In this document: positions 11,311 through 21,976 of the stretch, in pieces
Numbering within the stretch: the first letter of the stretch is position 1
How the letters are laid out: every line of letters begins with the position of its first letter
From: Rhexocercosporidium sp. MPI-PUGE-AT-0058
Lineage: Eukaryota; Ascomycota; Leotiomycetes; Helotiales
Assembly: GCA_020746875.1 (NCBI GenBank)
Contig: JAGTJL010000020.1
Span: 124,001-188,000 of the forward strand
Reading direction: 5' to 3'
Length of the DNA: 64,000 nucleotides
Notes under the pieces: generated by a model
The model's input: only the letters and a program-made list of their open reading frames with translations
Databases searched by the model: none
What the model was told of the DNA's origin: nothing
Program-made: the position numbers and the translations under genes

Positions 11311-12297
11311 ATTCATTCAAGAGTGTCAAAGTTAGTGAAAGCGACTACAAATGATAAACTAAGCAATCTCTTAATAATCAAGGTGTCCAGTGGTAGCACT
11401 GGAAGCCTGGCCATTGATTGGAGCATGGAGTACTTTGTGTTGCGTGGGGTTCGATTTTGCAAATATAGGGATCCAGTCTTCCGAGGGTGGAATAAGAGCC
11501 ACGCGTATTACACACCTTCATCTCAAAGTTTCTCAGATTTTTGTGATATTACCGTTAAGTCGTATTTGACTGAGCCTATAGATAATTAGAGCTTATATCC
11601 TAAAGTAATTCCAGGCCCTACGTTCTCCTCCAAATGACCTGCCAGCACGCTTTAAATTAGTTTGCCTCCCAGCCTGGAGTTACATAAGCAATTTGGCATC
11701 AAAAAATTACTGATGTGTATCAAAAATCGGTTTGACGTATTTTTCTCAGTCTCATAGCTTTTAGAATCTTAGAATCTTAGAATCTCCTTATTAAGGTCAA
11801 TTGGACCCCAATTATGTCCGCATTTTCTTTTGTCCAAATCACTTCACACCAACCTGATTCATCAGGCATTAGTATCTAGTCTTCAAAACTTTCCCATAAC
11901 AGCTCAGGCAGATCCAAATATGTGTTCATGTAGAAGACGTGTCTTTCAGGCACGAACAAACTTCTTTGCCTAACTTTTGTACTGCGACAAAAAGTTTTAA
12001 AACGCGGCTGATAGAACCAAGGGCGTCGAAGTCTTTCCACCACTTAAACCTCGACGCGAACCATTCGAGATCAGATCTACTTCGAAGACCTTGAACCACC
12101 CTCGATCTTTGCTGAAGATAATTTTGCATCGATCCCATGTGACATCACCAATAGCCACGTCGCGACCTTCATCGCGAGTAATACACATTCCATACTGATC
12201 TCGGTCTTAGATCTCGCCTTCAACCGATTGACTCTAAACCTCGCTGGACTTCTTTTGCAACCTCTTCATACCCTCAAAGGCTCAGTTCTATTAAATC
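11311..12297. other. Non-coding gap, promoter side of the 2EXR gene
   Basis: No supported gene. A short tandem repeat of TTAGAATC (about three copies) lies at roughly 11760-11786. The last 100-200 bases, pyrimidine-rich before ATG 12298, are presumably the leader of the 2EXR gene. Confidence 0.4.
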
Positions 12298-13504
12298 ATG
12301 TCGAGCGTCCCAGATCATGACTCTTCCTCCGCCATTAGGCCTACACTTGCAGGTGTAGCTGCACCATCCGGTCAAGCTGATACTCAGACCAATCCTACTC
12401 CGCCAACTGTCGGTAGCCTGGCAGCGTCTCTATTCCCGTCCCAATTTCCCCGAGTCAGAGCGACCACCGATGGCTCCAAGTACAATAGACTCTTACAACT
12501 AGTCAAGACGGCCCAAGATCATGGACTCTCCACAGTAGCAGTCAGCTGCGACATGATGGCACTGATGACTCGCGCGCTCGAAGCTCTCGAGAAGAAGGTA
12601 GATTTTCTCGCCAACAGCAATTTTAATGGCCTCGTCAAGTCCCTGAGAATTGACTACCGATCCCCTTCAGTTTCAGGTGCGCTACTCGAGAGCTTCACCC
12701 TCTTCCCGAAGTTGCCTTTAGAAATCCGCCGCATGATCTGGCAGAAGATTCTCTTCAAGGCACGAACCATCACCGCAGACATCCTCATTCCACCCGCTGG
12801 CTTGAAAGGAAACTTCTCTCGGCCACGCGCAATCCTCACCGCCGTCTACCAGGAGTCCAGAGCAGAAGCACTGAGGGTCCAACAACAGCTCAACAAGGGC
12901 CAAATTGGTTCTGAGCTAGTCTTCATGAACGCAAAGGTTGACATTGTCTGGATCTCTTCTTTGGCAATAAGCGACTGCGAATGGGTTGCTGTGTTCGATG
13001 GCTTCTCGAGAATCTTGCTTCCGAAGTGTATTCCCAAGTTCGCACTCACCCTGGATGTTTGGACCCGGTTGATGTGTGGCGGAGCATTACGACCACGATT
13101 CCTCGATGCCGTCGCCAAGTTCAACACCGAAGAGATTGTCGTTGTGGTCGGTAGCTGTGCGGCCTTTGGTTCTCCTGATCTGGAGTTGATCAAACCACGC
13201 CAAACTGCCCCCCGCCTTCTCCACACCAACTTCATCTCCAGATTCGGTCTGCCGCCAGTACCTGATTGGGTCAGAATTGAGAAGTGCATGATGTTCCAGA
13301 TTAGGCAATGCCAGACTATCAACACACACGCAAGGAAGCAGCTGATTCAGGGTAAGTAGACCTGGGCATATCCCCTTTGGAAGAATGAATATTGTCATTT
13401 TTACTGCAGCTGGTGGTAACCCAGATCATCCTGTGCATCGAGGAGCGTACAAGGATCTTTCACAGTGGAAATTCAAGAAAGTGCGCTTCATGGAGGCCAT
13501 CTAA
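12298..13504 (+). CDS. 2EXR-domain protein
   Basis: Two exons, 12298-13351 and 13410-13504, are joined across a GTAAGT...CTGCAG intron. Splicing changes the C-terminus from ...LIQGK to ...LIQAGGNPDHP...FMEAI and gives about 382 residues. An N-terminal Ser/Pro/Thr-rich segment (residues 1-60) is followed by a helical stretch and, at about residues 125-150, the 2EXR signature FTLFPKLPLEIRRMIWQKIL. The family keeps recognisable elements afterwards: NxExRAEAL (here YQESRAEAL, about 185) and a valine-rich strand near residue 280. 2EXR proteins are a large, mostly uncharacterised F-box-like family, expanded in plant-associated Leotiomycetes and Sordariomycetes. No partner or substrate can be deduced. 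Two broken relatives lie in this window (10481 and 58510), so this appears to be the surviving copy. Confidence 0.85.
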
Positions 13505-14421
13505 TCTGATAGTATGAAGGTCAATTGAGCAATCTGGGTCATGGGTGGAAGCATTGTCGATGGAGACTATTGACACACTTGGTCTGCGATGGAAAGTTGG
13601 GCGCTTGTTGTAGAGGGAAATGGGTCCACTTAGAGATTAGCACATCTAGCTAGCTAGGAAGCTGAGGTCTTTTACCAAGGATAACCCTTTGTCGTAAATT
13701 CTCCATCAAGCCGTGAATCTTCTCGGCTAGTGATGTTTAAATGACCCTCCACCTCCTCCTTCGCCTCCATTGTCTCCATCTCTTTATTAAGATATACTTG
13801 GGAATTATTTTCAAGAGAATATATTAGACATACAAATCATTCCCATGGGATCCGTTTAGATATTGGGAAATATGCAAACATTGCTCCGGACATGTTTCAT
13901 CCGCGGTGGTGGACCTCGCTTAAGTCCTTCTGGAATATGGTTCGGCCTAGACACCAACAGGCTTCCTCCCGCAGGTGGATAGGCGGTAGCTCAAGCTCTT
14001 TGCCCCTACTCTCTCTTTAGCGTCCGTTGAGACGAATACCTGGAATAGAACTTGTCCTTCTATGGGTCAGTCGCAACGCGGCAGCGGGTGTGGATGAGGG
14101 AAGCAGATTTTAAACAGAAGATAGGGGATCAGATACGTTGTGGCAACATCAAAAAAGAAAATCACGAGATTAAAATCTGAAATAGACATGAATGAAAATG
14201 TCTTTATCAAATATAGATGATGCAATAAATAGTGCGTCGTACCTTATTCCAAACATCAAATATTGACTAGCTTAAGTTTCAAGTAACATCTAGTAAACCT
14301 CTCTGGATCCTTCCATCATAGTTACAAGTTAAGAGATATAACGAACGGCTTTTGAGATTCTCCCCACACCAAAGAACTGAAATGATGGCTGACGATCTGA
14401 GCCATAAATTGCAGTCGCTGC
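13505..14421. other. Intergenic, no gene seen
   Basis: No frame with family resemblance or coherent splicing. It contains a mixed pyrimidine tract (about 13745-13790) and AT-rich sequence towards 14300. Confidence 0.4.
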
Positions 14422-14968
14422 TCAACTCTCTTCCTGTTCGACCCACTTAAAGCCGTCCCAGTACTTGTCTTTGTACGTGGTCATCCCGCTTCTAGTCTGA
14501 TGCCTGTTGGCGAGCAGGTATCTGAGCTCCTGACTGAGCAGAAGATGATGATTCGGCTGCAGCGTTGGACGTGCCGATCATAGGTGGATATTTCGAATTC
14601 GAGAATCTAATGTCACCAGTCTCTGGATAATAGTGAAACGACGTCGCTCTCTTAGATCCTTTCAGGTTTCACTCGCCAAGTACGCCTGAAATGTGAACCG
14701 GATCCTCGGTGCCGTCGGCATATTTGGTGGCATGCGGATCCCCACTGCAGTTGACACGATGTTAAAATCTATCAAACACAATTGTATCCCAGATAATGAC
14801 AAGGACTTACTTGATGAGACACTTCTTCACCTTCTTTGCTAGTTCTGGATTCGCACCGACAGCTTGTTTGACAGCTGCCATATCCCTCTCCAAATTCTTC
14901 GTGGTGCCCTTGAATGTCCAGATGATTCTTGCGGCCGCCCTCACGGCAGAGGAGAAATGTCGACTCAT
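14422..14968 (-). pseudogene. Small unknown gene, disabled
   Basis: Reading minus from ATG 14968 gives MSRHFSSAVRAAARI..., a helical N-terminus ending in ELAKKVKKCLI, then a GTAAGT...CTGCAG intron (about 14753-14811). It continues in frame as NGDPHATKYADGTEDPVHISGVLGE. A TGA at 14669-14671 interrupts it, after which the same frame continues coherently (NLKGSKRATSFHYYPETGDIRF...). A further shift is needed to reach a plausible C-terminus (MTTYKDKYWDGFKWVEQEES) ending at 14422. Coherent sequence either side of the stop and a clean intron argue for a once-real gene. The stop fits TGG to TGA. The DPHxT...HxYPxTG pattern recalls small fungal proteins of unknown function. I cannot name the family. 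Confidence 0.5.
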
Positions 14969-15743
14969 ATGCTGCGGCTAGATCGACCTGAAGGTGTAGT
15001 TAAAACTGATGGTATTGTTCTGTTAAGTGTCTCGGTAAAATTATCCCATGAACTTGCATAAACACATTTTAGCGCCATTTGAAAGGAGACCTCGTTTTCG
15101 CAACAACACAACTCAGCTATCACAACCTCTAAAAAGTGTTCTAGAAAGCTACAAGTATTATTTCAAACTCTCAATTTCTTTTGATCTTCTTAGAATTCTT
15201 TTTAATATTCGAACTGCATTCGATGCAGCTACCTCAAATTATGGCGCTAAAATGTGCAAGCGAGTTGCCATTCCATCGGATATGTGAACAAAGCATTCGA
15301 AGCTGAAAACATATTTTTTCTGCTTGACGAAGGAAACGCGCGCGATGTGAGGCAGCGGCTATCAATTTCTTATTTTAGGGTGGAGGCAGGCAGACGTCCA
15401 CACGTTAAACCCTCTGACAAACCCATTGGCGGATTATTAAACTACTTCGACTGCTCTCTTGCAATTGGGGCTTTCGAACCGTCGCAGCATCCAATTGTTA
15501 TGATAATGAACAAGTTCGTGGTAACAAGCGAAAAGTTGCTGGCAGTCTCTTCTTACGAGTCCCCGAGCATACAGGAGGTGAACCGGCTATTAGACCTCGG
15601 ACTCGGAAACCATCCGAGACATGGGTTCCCATTCGATCCCTGCTCGGATTACGTAAACATCGGTCGGCCTACCCTTACGGTCTCCGCCCAGAGCGAGCTG
15701 TGAGCTTTGAGGATGTGCATCCAACCCAACCCTTCTCATCATT
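14969..15743. other. Intergenic with one unrecognised open frame
   Basis: A 149-codon frame on the plus strand (15254-15703) has no recognisable motif, signal peptide or intron structure. It lies just upstream of the kinase remnant. It may be chance or another relic. Confidence 0.3.
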
Positions 15744-17245
15744 ATGTCGAGTCCCAAGGTTTTGGCCACTCTCCCTCTCCCTCTCTTTCGGCAGCCGGCT
15801 ATTTCGAGAGGCTTCGCTATGTCCGCAAGTCGGCCACCGATAATCCTCCCGCCTAAGACTCCGATAGAGGAGAGTATTCCTGGCTATGATCCAAAGCGCT
15901 TTCTACCAGTGAATCCGGGTGACCTCCTCAACAACAGATATAAGACTGTGGTGAAGGTTGGATGGGGCTCTACGTCCACCGTATGGTTAGCTCAAGACAC
16001 TCAGCAGTATGTGCTAGCCCGGGTTAGATGTGTATCCTGATATATTCACAGATGGTAGTAGAACTCCAACCGGCATGTGACTGTGAAGGTTACCGCTTCC
16101 GATTGCGTCGATAACGAAGCAGCGAAGCATGAACAGATTATAACTCGACATCTCAAGAGGAATTCATCACACCAAGGCTTCTCATTTGTGAGGACAATGC
16201 TCGACAGCTTTGAAATCCCGGGCCAAAATGGACCTCACTTGTGCCTGGTTTATGAGCCTATGAGAGAGCCCCTCTGGTTATTTCAGCGACGCTGGGAGAA
16301 CGGTAAAATACAACCGGCGCTTCTTAAGGTATACCTGAGGTTTCTCCTCCGGGGACTCGATTATCTCCATTCTGAGTGTCACATTATCCACACAGGTTAG
16401 ATTGGGGTTCCGCTTGAGACCAATGGATGCCAAGGCTCATTCTATCATAGATCTTAAATTGGACAACATCTTACTTGGATTCGAGCATCCATCTGTAATC
16501 GAAGATTTTGTCTGAAAACAAGCTGAAAATCCTATGCCTCAAAAGGTCAGAGACGGCCGATCAATCTATCTCTCACACAATGATTTCGGGCCACCAAAGT
16601 CATTCCGTATACTACCTAAAATAGCAGACTTTGGTTTGTCACAATCAGGAGAGGGTTCTGAGCCTCTGATGCACCCTATCCAGCCGCCTCTTTTCCATGC
16701 CCCGGAAGTCATCTTAGGCACGAGCTGGACGTATAGTGCAGACATTTGGAACCTCGGCGTATTGGTATACTTCCGATTTTACTACCTGTCTAGGGTTTTG
16801 CTTACGTAAGGTTTACAGATTTGGAACATGATGGAGGCTAGGGACTTATTTACCCATATTCGTTCAAGCCAAGGAGAATACGATGTTAGAGCACATCTTG
16901 CGGAGATGATTGCAATTCTAGGGCCCCACCAAAAGTACTCATTGATCGAGAAATACGCTGGAGCGAGGTCAAATGGAGCCATTCTGTGCCAAATAGAGAA
17001 GGCAAGCTTTGTCAGACCGCTCGCGAGTACTATGGAGGGCCTTTCTTCAACTCTGAAGGCGACTTTATGCACCGGGGTCTAATTCCGACCGATATCAGCT
17101 TGGAGGATTCCGTCTTTTCTCTTGGCGGGGAAGAAAAACGCATGTTCCTTGATTTTATAAAGAGAATGCTCCAATGGTTGCCAGACGAAAGGAACACAGC
17201 CAAGGAGCTCCTTGAACATCCGTGGCTACAGGAAAAGAGCACTTG
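15744..17245 (+). pseudogene. SRPK-like serine/threonine protein kinase, disabled
   Basis: The coding order is that of fungal SR-protein kinases: a GYDPKRFLPVNPGDLLNNRY lead-in, glycine loop VGWGSTSTVWLA, a lobe with VTVKVTASD (the VAIK-like Lys), LCLVYEPM hinge, HIIHTDLKLDNIL catalytic loop formed across an intron (about 16396-16450), IADFGLS (DFG), FHAPEVILG (APE) and a C-lobe ending KELLEHPWL. Inactivating changes are two adjacent TAG codons at 16056-16061, where family members have Trp-rich sequence; a TGA at 16513-16515 in the FV?KQAENPM insert, where Arg (CGA) is expected; and a frameshift near 16920 inside ILGPPPK. Catalytic Lys, Asp and DFG are still present, so decay looks recent. 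Known members phosphorylate RS-domain splicing factors. Many helotialean genomes carry dispersed SRPK-like copies, which fits an expendable paralogue. Confidence 0.8.
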
Positions 17246-17991
17246 AGCGGGAGATCAGGGCAATTTCCCTGTTGCCTTCATCCAGGGAGTTTGATCTGCG
17301 AAGTCTAGAAGATGAGTCTTATCACTTGTCAATGTCTTTAACGACATTTAAATGCGAAATGATCGTCGGTTATACCACCTCATACGTCCACCGCTCGACG
17401 AAGGAGTCTTTTAGTTCAAGCCTCCAGTTTCCTCATGACCAAGGCTCCGTGGGGCGGGACTGCTACTGGTAAGGAAACCATGATGTCATGTATCATTTCC
17501 TTTGTTCAACATTTGGACCTGAATGTAAGGGGAAAACAACAAAGCGCCCTATTGGATACTAGTGGACAATAATGGGAGCAGCAGAGAATGTTGGAACATT
17601 AAGGGAGAAAGTTCCAATTGATCTTTTATCTCGGTGCCAATTCTTGATAGATCTGGTTCTTGTTGCTGTGGGTTTGGAAACAATTTTTTGAGCTGGAGCC
17701 GAAGTACGGATCAAACCTCAGAGATACTGCCACTATAAGCAGGCGCGGGTTCTGTCTGCATAACAATAGGGGGGGGAATCTTTTAGGGTTTGGGCAAAGC
17801 TAGAAGAGCATGACGAGTATTGCAACGCACGAATAAGAAGCCGCACCTTGAGAAAGTCTCTCAGTTAAACCATTGCCCTAATATCCTCCCCATGAGCTAT
17901 CCTCAGAATAACGGATTATATCTTACATCTAGATGATTGCTCAGGCGCAATCCGGGAGCCGAGCCAAGTCCCACAACTGCTCAAGGCTTGC
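17246..17991. other. Intergenic, no gene seen
   Basis: No supported coding sequence. A run of eight G lies at about 17769-17776. The interval separates two convergent pseudogenes (the kinase on plus, the MYND gene on minus). Confidence 0.4.
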
Positions 17992-19284
17992 TCACTTACC
18001 ATGAACCCATTTTCCACGACACAAAGTCTGAGCCTGTGTTCTGCCATTGACAGTGAAACATGAACTACCAGGAACAGTGTTAAGCCTCCAATCCGTAAAG
18101 TTCACCATGTCTGTCATCTTCGTCCTAAACGCCGGGTTGGGAAGCTTTAACATCGCTTCCAGACTCAACTTTTCATCGGCCTGCCACTCAAGGAAGTGAA
18201 GGTTTGTAGCAGCAATGATACCATGAGAGACCTGATTATCTTTGTCGTTTATTGCGGTCATCATGAGATAGCAAAGTAAGAAATCTTCAGAGGGCTATGG
18301 TTATTGACCTCAAGTAGACCCTTTGATTTCGGAGCAGGAGATGTGCTGGCGATTTCAAAGATGCGCTGCTCCCGATACAGTTTCCATGGAACAACAGCTT
18401 CGGGATAACCGTACTGGGGCCGCTGATATCGAAAGCGAACTCTTCACCTGAACGGAGGGTGATTTTGATGATCTGGTGGGCTGGGCTTCTAAGTATCAAT
18501 ATGTTGTTGACACCACTGGGCAACATTTTCATTGTGAGGTTTTTGTTCTTTATTTGAAATTCAATAAGCTCAGTCTTTGCGGAGATATCTTGGTTTTAGT
18601 CAGTAATCTTATCCAGGTCCACAATTAAACCCGCTTACCTTTCAGAAAGTTATTGGCAAATTCGACCATCCAAAGCAGTGCCTCGCGACATCCATGGTAA
18701 GCTCAAAACCGCCTGCTTGTCTTTTGGTGATAGCACCAGATGAGAAGGGAAGACAATGTAGTCCTTAGACCAGGTGTTGTCTTCGAATTTCTAGTTGGAA
18801 ATACAATTCAGATTGAGAAGTTCAAGAATTGAAGATTGCCAGTTGAGAATATGGGATTGCATCTCACCTTGCCCTAGAGAGTCAAAATTTGCCCTTCCTT
18901 CTCAACAGCGTCAATTTTCCATTGGCACCAAGTCAATTCTTTGAAGATCAAGAACAGCTTCTACGTGACACAATTAACTCGGTATAACTTCTGGCGATCT
19001 TGAAGGCGCTAGCATGTCTGCTTGTGCTTGACCAAGTCGGCCTTCGGGCCTGGTGGGCAGCCGGTGTCACAATATTGAACAGCAGGGTAATCCCCATGGA
19101 GGACTAGGCATCCCTTGCACTAAATACAGGCGACCTTGGCAGGCTTCTTGCAGTTGGTACACTCTATTGCTAAGTTTTGCTGTCGTTGTTTGAATTGAGG
19201 ACGTGGGCTTGATGGAGAGCTTTGTGATTGATATTTGTCGGTGTCGATTGAAGGGAAGTAGGAGTAAGAATTGTGAAGAAACAT
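17992..19284 (-). pseudogene. MYND-type zinc-finger protein, disabled
   Basis: From ATG 19284 the minus strand reads a Ser/Gln-rich leader and then a MYND-like cysteine array: CTNCKKPAKVACI-stop-CKGC ... YCDTGCPPGPKADLVKHKQTC, with the Cys-x2-Cys pairs and terminal His-x3-Cys spaced as in MYND fingers. The TAG at 19120-19122 lies inside the array where Trp would fit. Further stops follow (after HKQTC, after the KLFLIFKELTW block and before KDYIVFPS). Downstream fragments remain recognisably protein-like: REALLWMVEFANNFLK, a beta-rich stretch (18287-18532) and a C-terminal stretch (17992-18264). The order resembles fungal MYND proteins with a C-terminal domain of unknown role. Several nonsense codons in otherwise coherent sequence make this a pseudogene, not a mis-spliced gene. 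Confidence 0.7.
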
Positions 19285-19559
19285 ATAGGCTATGAATAGA
19301 GCCGAAGTATTAATTCACTGTTTGGAAACGCTGAAGTGTTCTTATAGACACTCTTCTATTATTAACATAATTGAATAACAAACTAGAAGTGTCATCTCGA
19401 ATTACAGTATGTGTAAATGAGAGCGGGGTCATCTCTAATTTGCATTTGCAAATACGAAGGATATATTTAAGTGGACTCGATAATTTTGGGAGATCAAAGT
19501 GACAAAAAGGAACCGCTGACACATCTCACTTCTGCAGTACCAGCTTTCTTGGTCTCCTC

Positions 19560-21175
19560 AATCTGTCCACCCTCACCCTTACGTGCCACCTTTCTCAATC
19601 TTCAATCCGGCCTTAAGATATACACCCTCAGTATCATCGCGGAACTTTCCAGAAGAAATCAATGCTTGCGTAACTCCGAAGACAGCGGTACTAACTTGTA
19701 GGCAAATGCAGATTGGAGATCGTTTCTTCAATACCACAGCTGGTGTAGTGATGAGAGCAAGTGCGACCAGAGAGAAGAACATGGCGATGATGAATGTGTT
19801 AACTAGTTAATGGGAGTATAGGGCAGAGGGTTGAATGTTGATGAGAGCAGCCAAGCACAGTGCGAAGAGGAAGTACATGTCCCCACCGAGGAACGATGCG
19901 GAAGCATTGTCCACGACGTTGGCATACTTCTGGCGGCAAGCATCTTTTCCCGGGAGATTGGCGTACCGAGAGTTGTGGAGTAGCGTCGAAGAACCTTTTT
20001 GAACGGGCGGTATTGGAAGATCAAATGATTGACCCAGAGGAATATGACGATGCAGACTTCGAGAAGATAAGTCATCATGACCTAGGTTCCTGTAATTCAT
20101 CAGCGGAAGAGCCAATCTGGCACTACATAATACAATTCCTCCTATGTCTGGATTTCAGGAAGCTAGAAGCCTTGCAGATAACCGCCTTGCATTCTCAGTA
20201 CCACAACTTTTGAAATAAGGTCGGTTCAGATGCATCTCCAGTAAAGAACAAGTTCGTGTGCCAAGTTATGACAGCTTCATCGCCGATGTTATGGGGGTGG
20301 TGGCCGAGTAAGGCTCCCAAAATACTAACTCTGGTTCCGAATTTGATGGCATGTAGTACTGTCAATCCATGTCCCTATCTTCGAATGCATTCGTGCCTTT
20401 CAGATCGACCACATCCTTGCCTATGCACTCAGATGCGACAGCCCAAAGGCACGGGAATACCATTATCCGTTGTTCCCAGCACTTTGGTGGGAAAGCCCAT
20501 GTTCCAACTCAGTCTGAACATTTTGTAGTAGTTGAGGAAACTGAGGATCATTGTGGATGCGTTCTGTCTGGTACTCGGGCGGGAGGGATGCGTTTAGCCG
20601 GTTGATGTTGAGAGTTGTGTTGCCGTAAGATGAGATATTAGTTTTTGTGGCATCATATCACACCACTTGGTGGAGATCGTGCATTTTGCGATCCGTTTCA
20701 AAGTATTGATAATGTGGTCGACATTCAGTAATAGATCCGCAAGGTTGAGAGCCATTCCTGAGGAATGAAGCAGCAGCAGTTGTAGGCCCGCGGTCTTCAT
20801 CGGCTGTTAAGAAGATAGGAGAAGAAACAATATTATATTTTAATGGAAAGGGGGCATTGAATACCTGGTTACCATATAGAAGAAAGTACACGTCCAAACA
20901 CTGGGGGTAGAAAACGGCTGTCCAGCGGTGTCGTTGCGCCTCTCCAATCGGCACAACTCGGCTGTGCGCTCCTCTTGAATTATCAGGGTTTTGTTCCCCC
21001 AAATGGGAGGAGAATATAAGACAAGGTTCATCCCGCTGAATGAGGCGCTCAAACTCATTCCCCAATAGGCTACTAGGTCAGTGTTTGCGGTACAGGAGGG
21101 ATGTTCACGGTATTTAGGCAGCATTACATAAAATAAAAAAAGGCTGAGACGAGTAAGCATTGTAGGCATATTCAA
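19560..21175 (-). pseudogene. Multi-pass membrane protein relic
   Basis: Several minus-strand fragments in different frames are hydrophobic and line up as one decayed protein. They are an N-terminal piece with CLDVYFLLYGNQVF (near 20870-20900), YLLEVCIVIFLWVNHLIF (near 20020-20075), a conserved-looking KYANVVDNASASFLGGDMYF segment running into LFALCLAALINIQ (near 19830-19930), and MFFSLVALALITTPAVVL (19720-19782). This arrangement of short loops, an RxKYANVVDNA-type segment and paired helices resembles a family of uncharacterised fungal integral membrane proteins I have seen without a function. Frame changes between fragments and lack of consistent splice sites indicate a pseudogene. Boundaries are approximate. 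Confidence 0.45.
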
Positions 21176-21976
21176 AGGATTGAGCCCTGTTAGCCCTGTT
21201 TATGTTTCATGAACAGCCTTCCTGCATTGCCTCGCACTTCTTTTAGATACTTTCGAAAATTTCACGCCGAGGCGGACGAGAAATTATTTTTTCCTGGAGA
21301 TGTGGATCAAGTAATGGTTGCGAAATTCGTTGCTGGAACACGAGAAAACTTTTCGTGAGATATGGTCGCAGGAAGCTCAATACGAACCAGGGAGAGATCT
21401 CCACTTGAAGCTAAAACACACTGCCTGCTTGCCTGTTGCTACGTGTATCTTTGGTGGAACGTAGAGAGTGGGGCTTGGCAAGCTAAGCGATGAGCTCGGT
21501 AATGTCATCTCAAGAGTCGACTCGTTCCCCGTGACATCAATAACAAACCCCGTTGCAGCAGCAATGCAACGCTTAGCCAGCCGGAGCACTCTAGCCCGAT
21601 CGCGAAGAGTCAAGAGCGAAAGAGTCAATCTGAAGGGGCGTTTCCCTTAAGCCGTGCGAGCAGTCTGTTAGTCATCGAATCCAACCATCGACCAATCATC
21701 ATGCTCACTACTGACTAACTGGCCGGAAGAGCACCGCCTCGGCTTCCAACGGCTTTCGTTACATGAACCTTCACTCAAGCTTTCTTCTCACCCAAATACA
21801 ATACATCGCAAGTGCCCATGAAAGCTCCGAGTACATTCTGACAAACGAGATTTCAATAGAAAGATACTAGTCGCGCTAAACAGCCTCCCTTCTCTTCTTC
21901 GATTACCCCGCCAAAACTACCCCGCACCCAGGGACCCCTCACCAGGAACCAAGAAACGGACATATCTCAGCTCACC
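21176..21976. other. Upstream region of pyruvate decarboxylase
   Basis: No gene seen. The part immediately before ATG 21977 is pyrimidine-rich (CTTCTCTTCTTC near 21890-21900), as is common in fungal leaders. Confidence 0.4.

Noticed and set aside
15254..15703. 149-codon plus-strand frame
   Set aside because: No motif, intron or family resemblance; could be chance in a gene-poor stretch.
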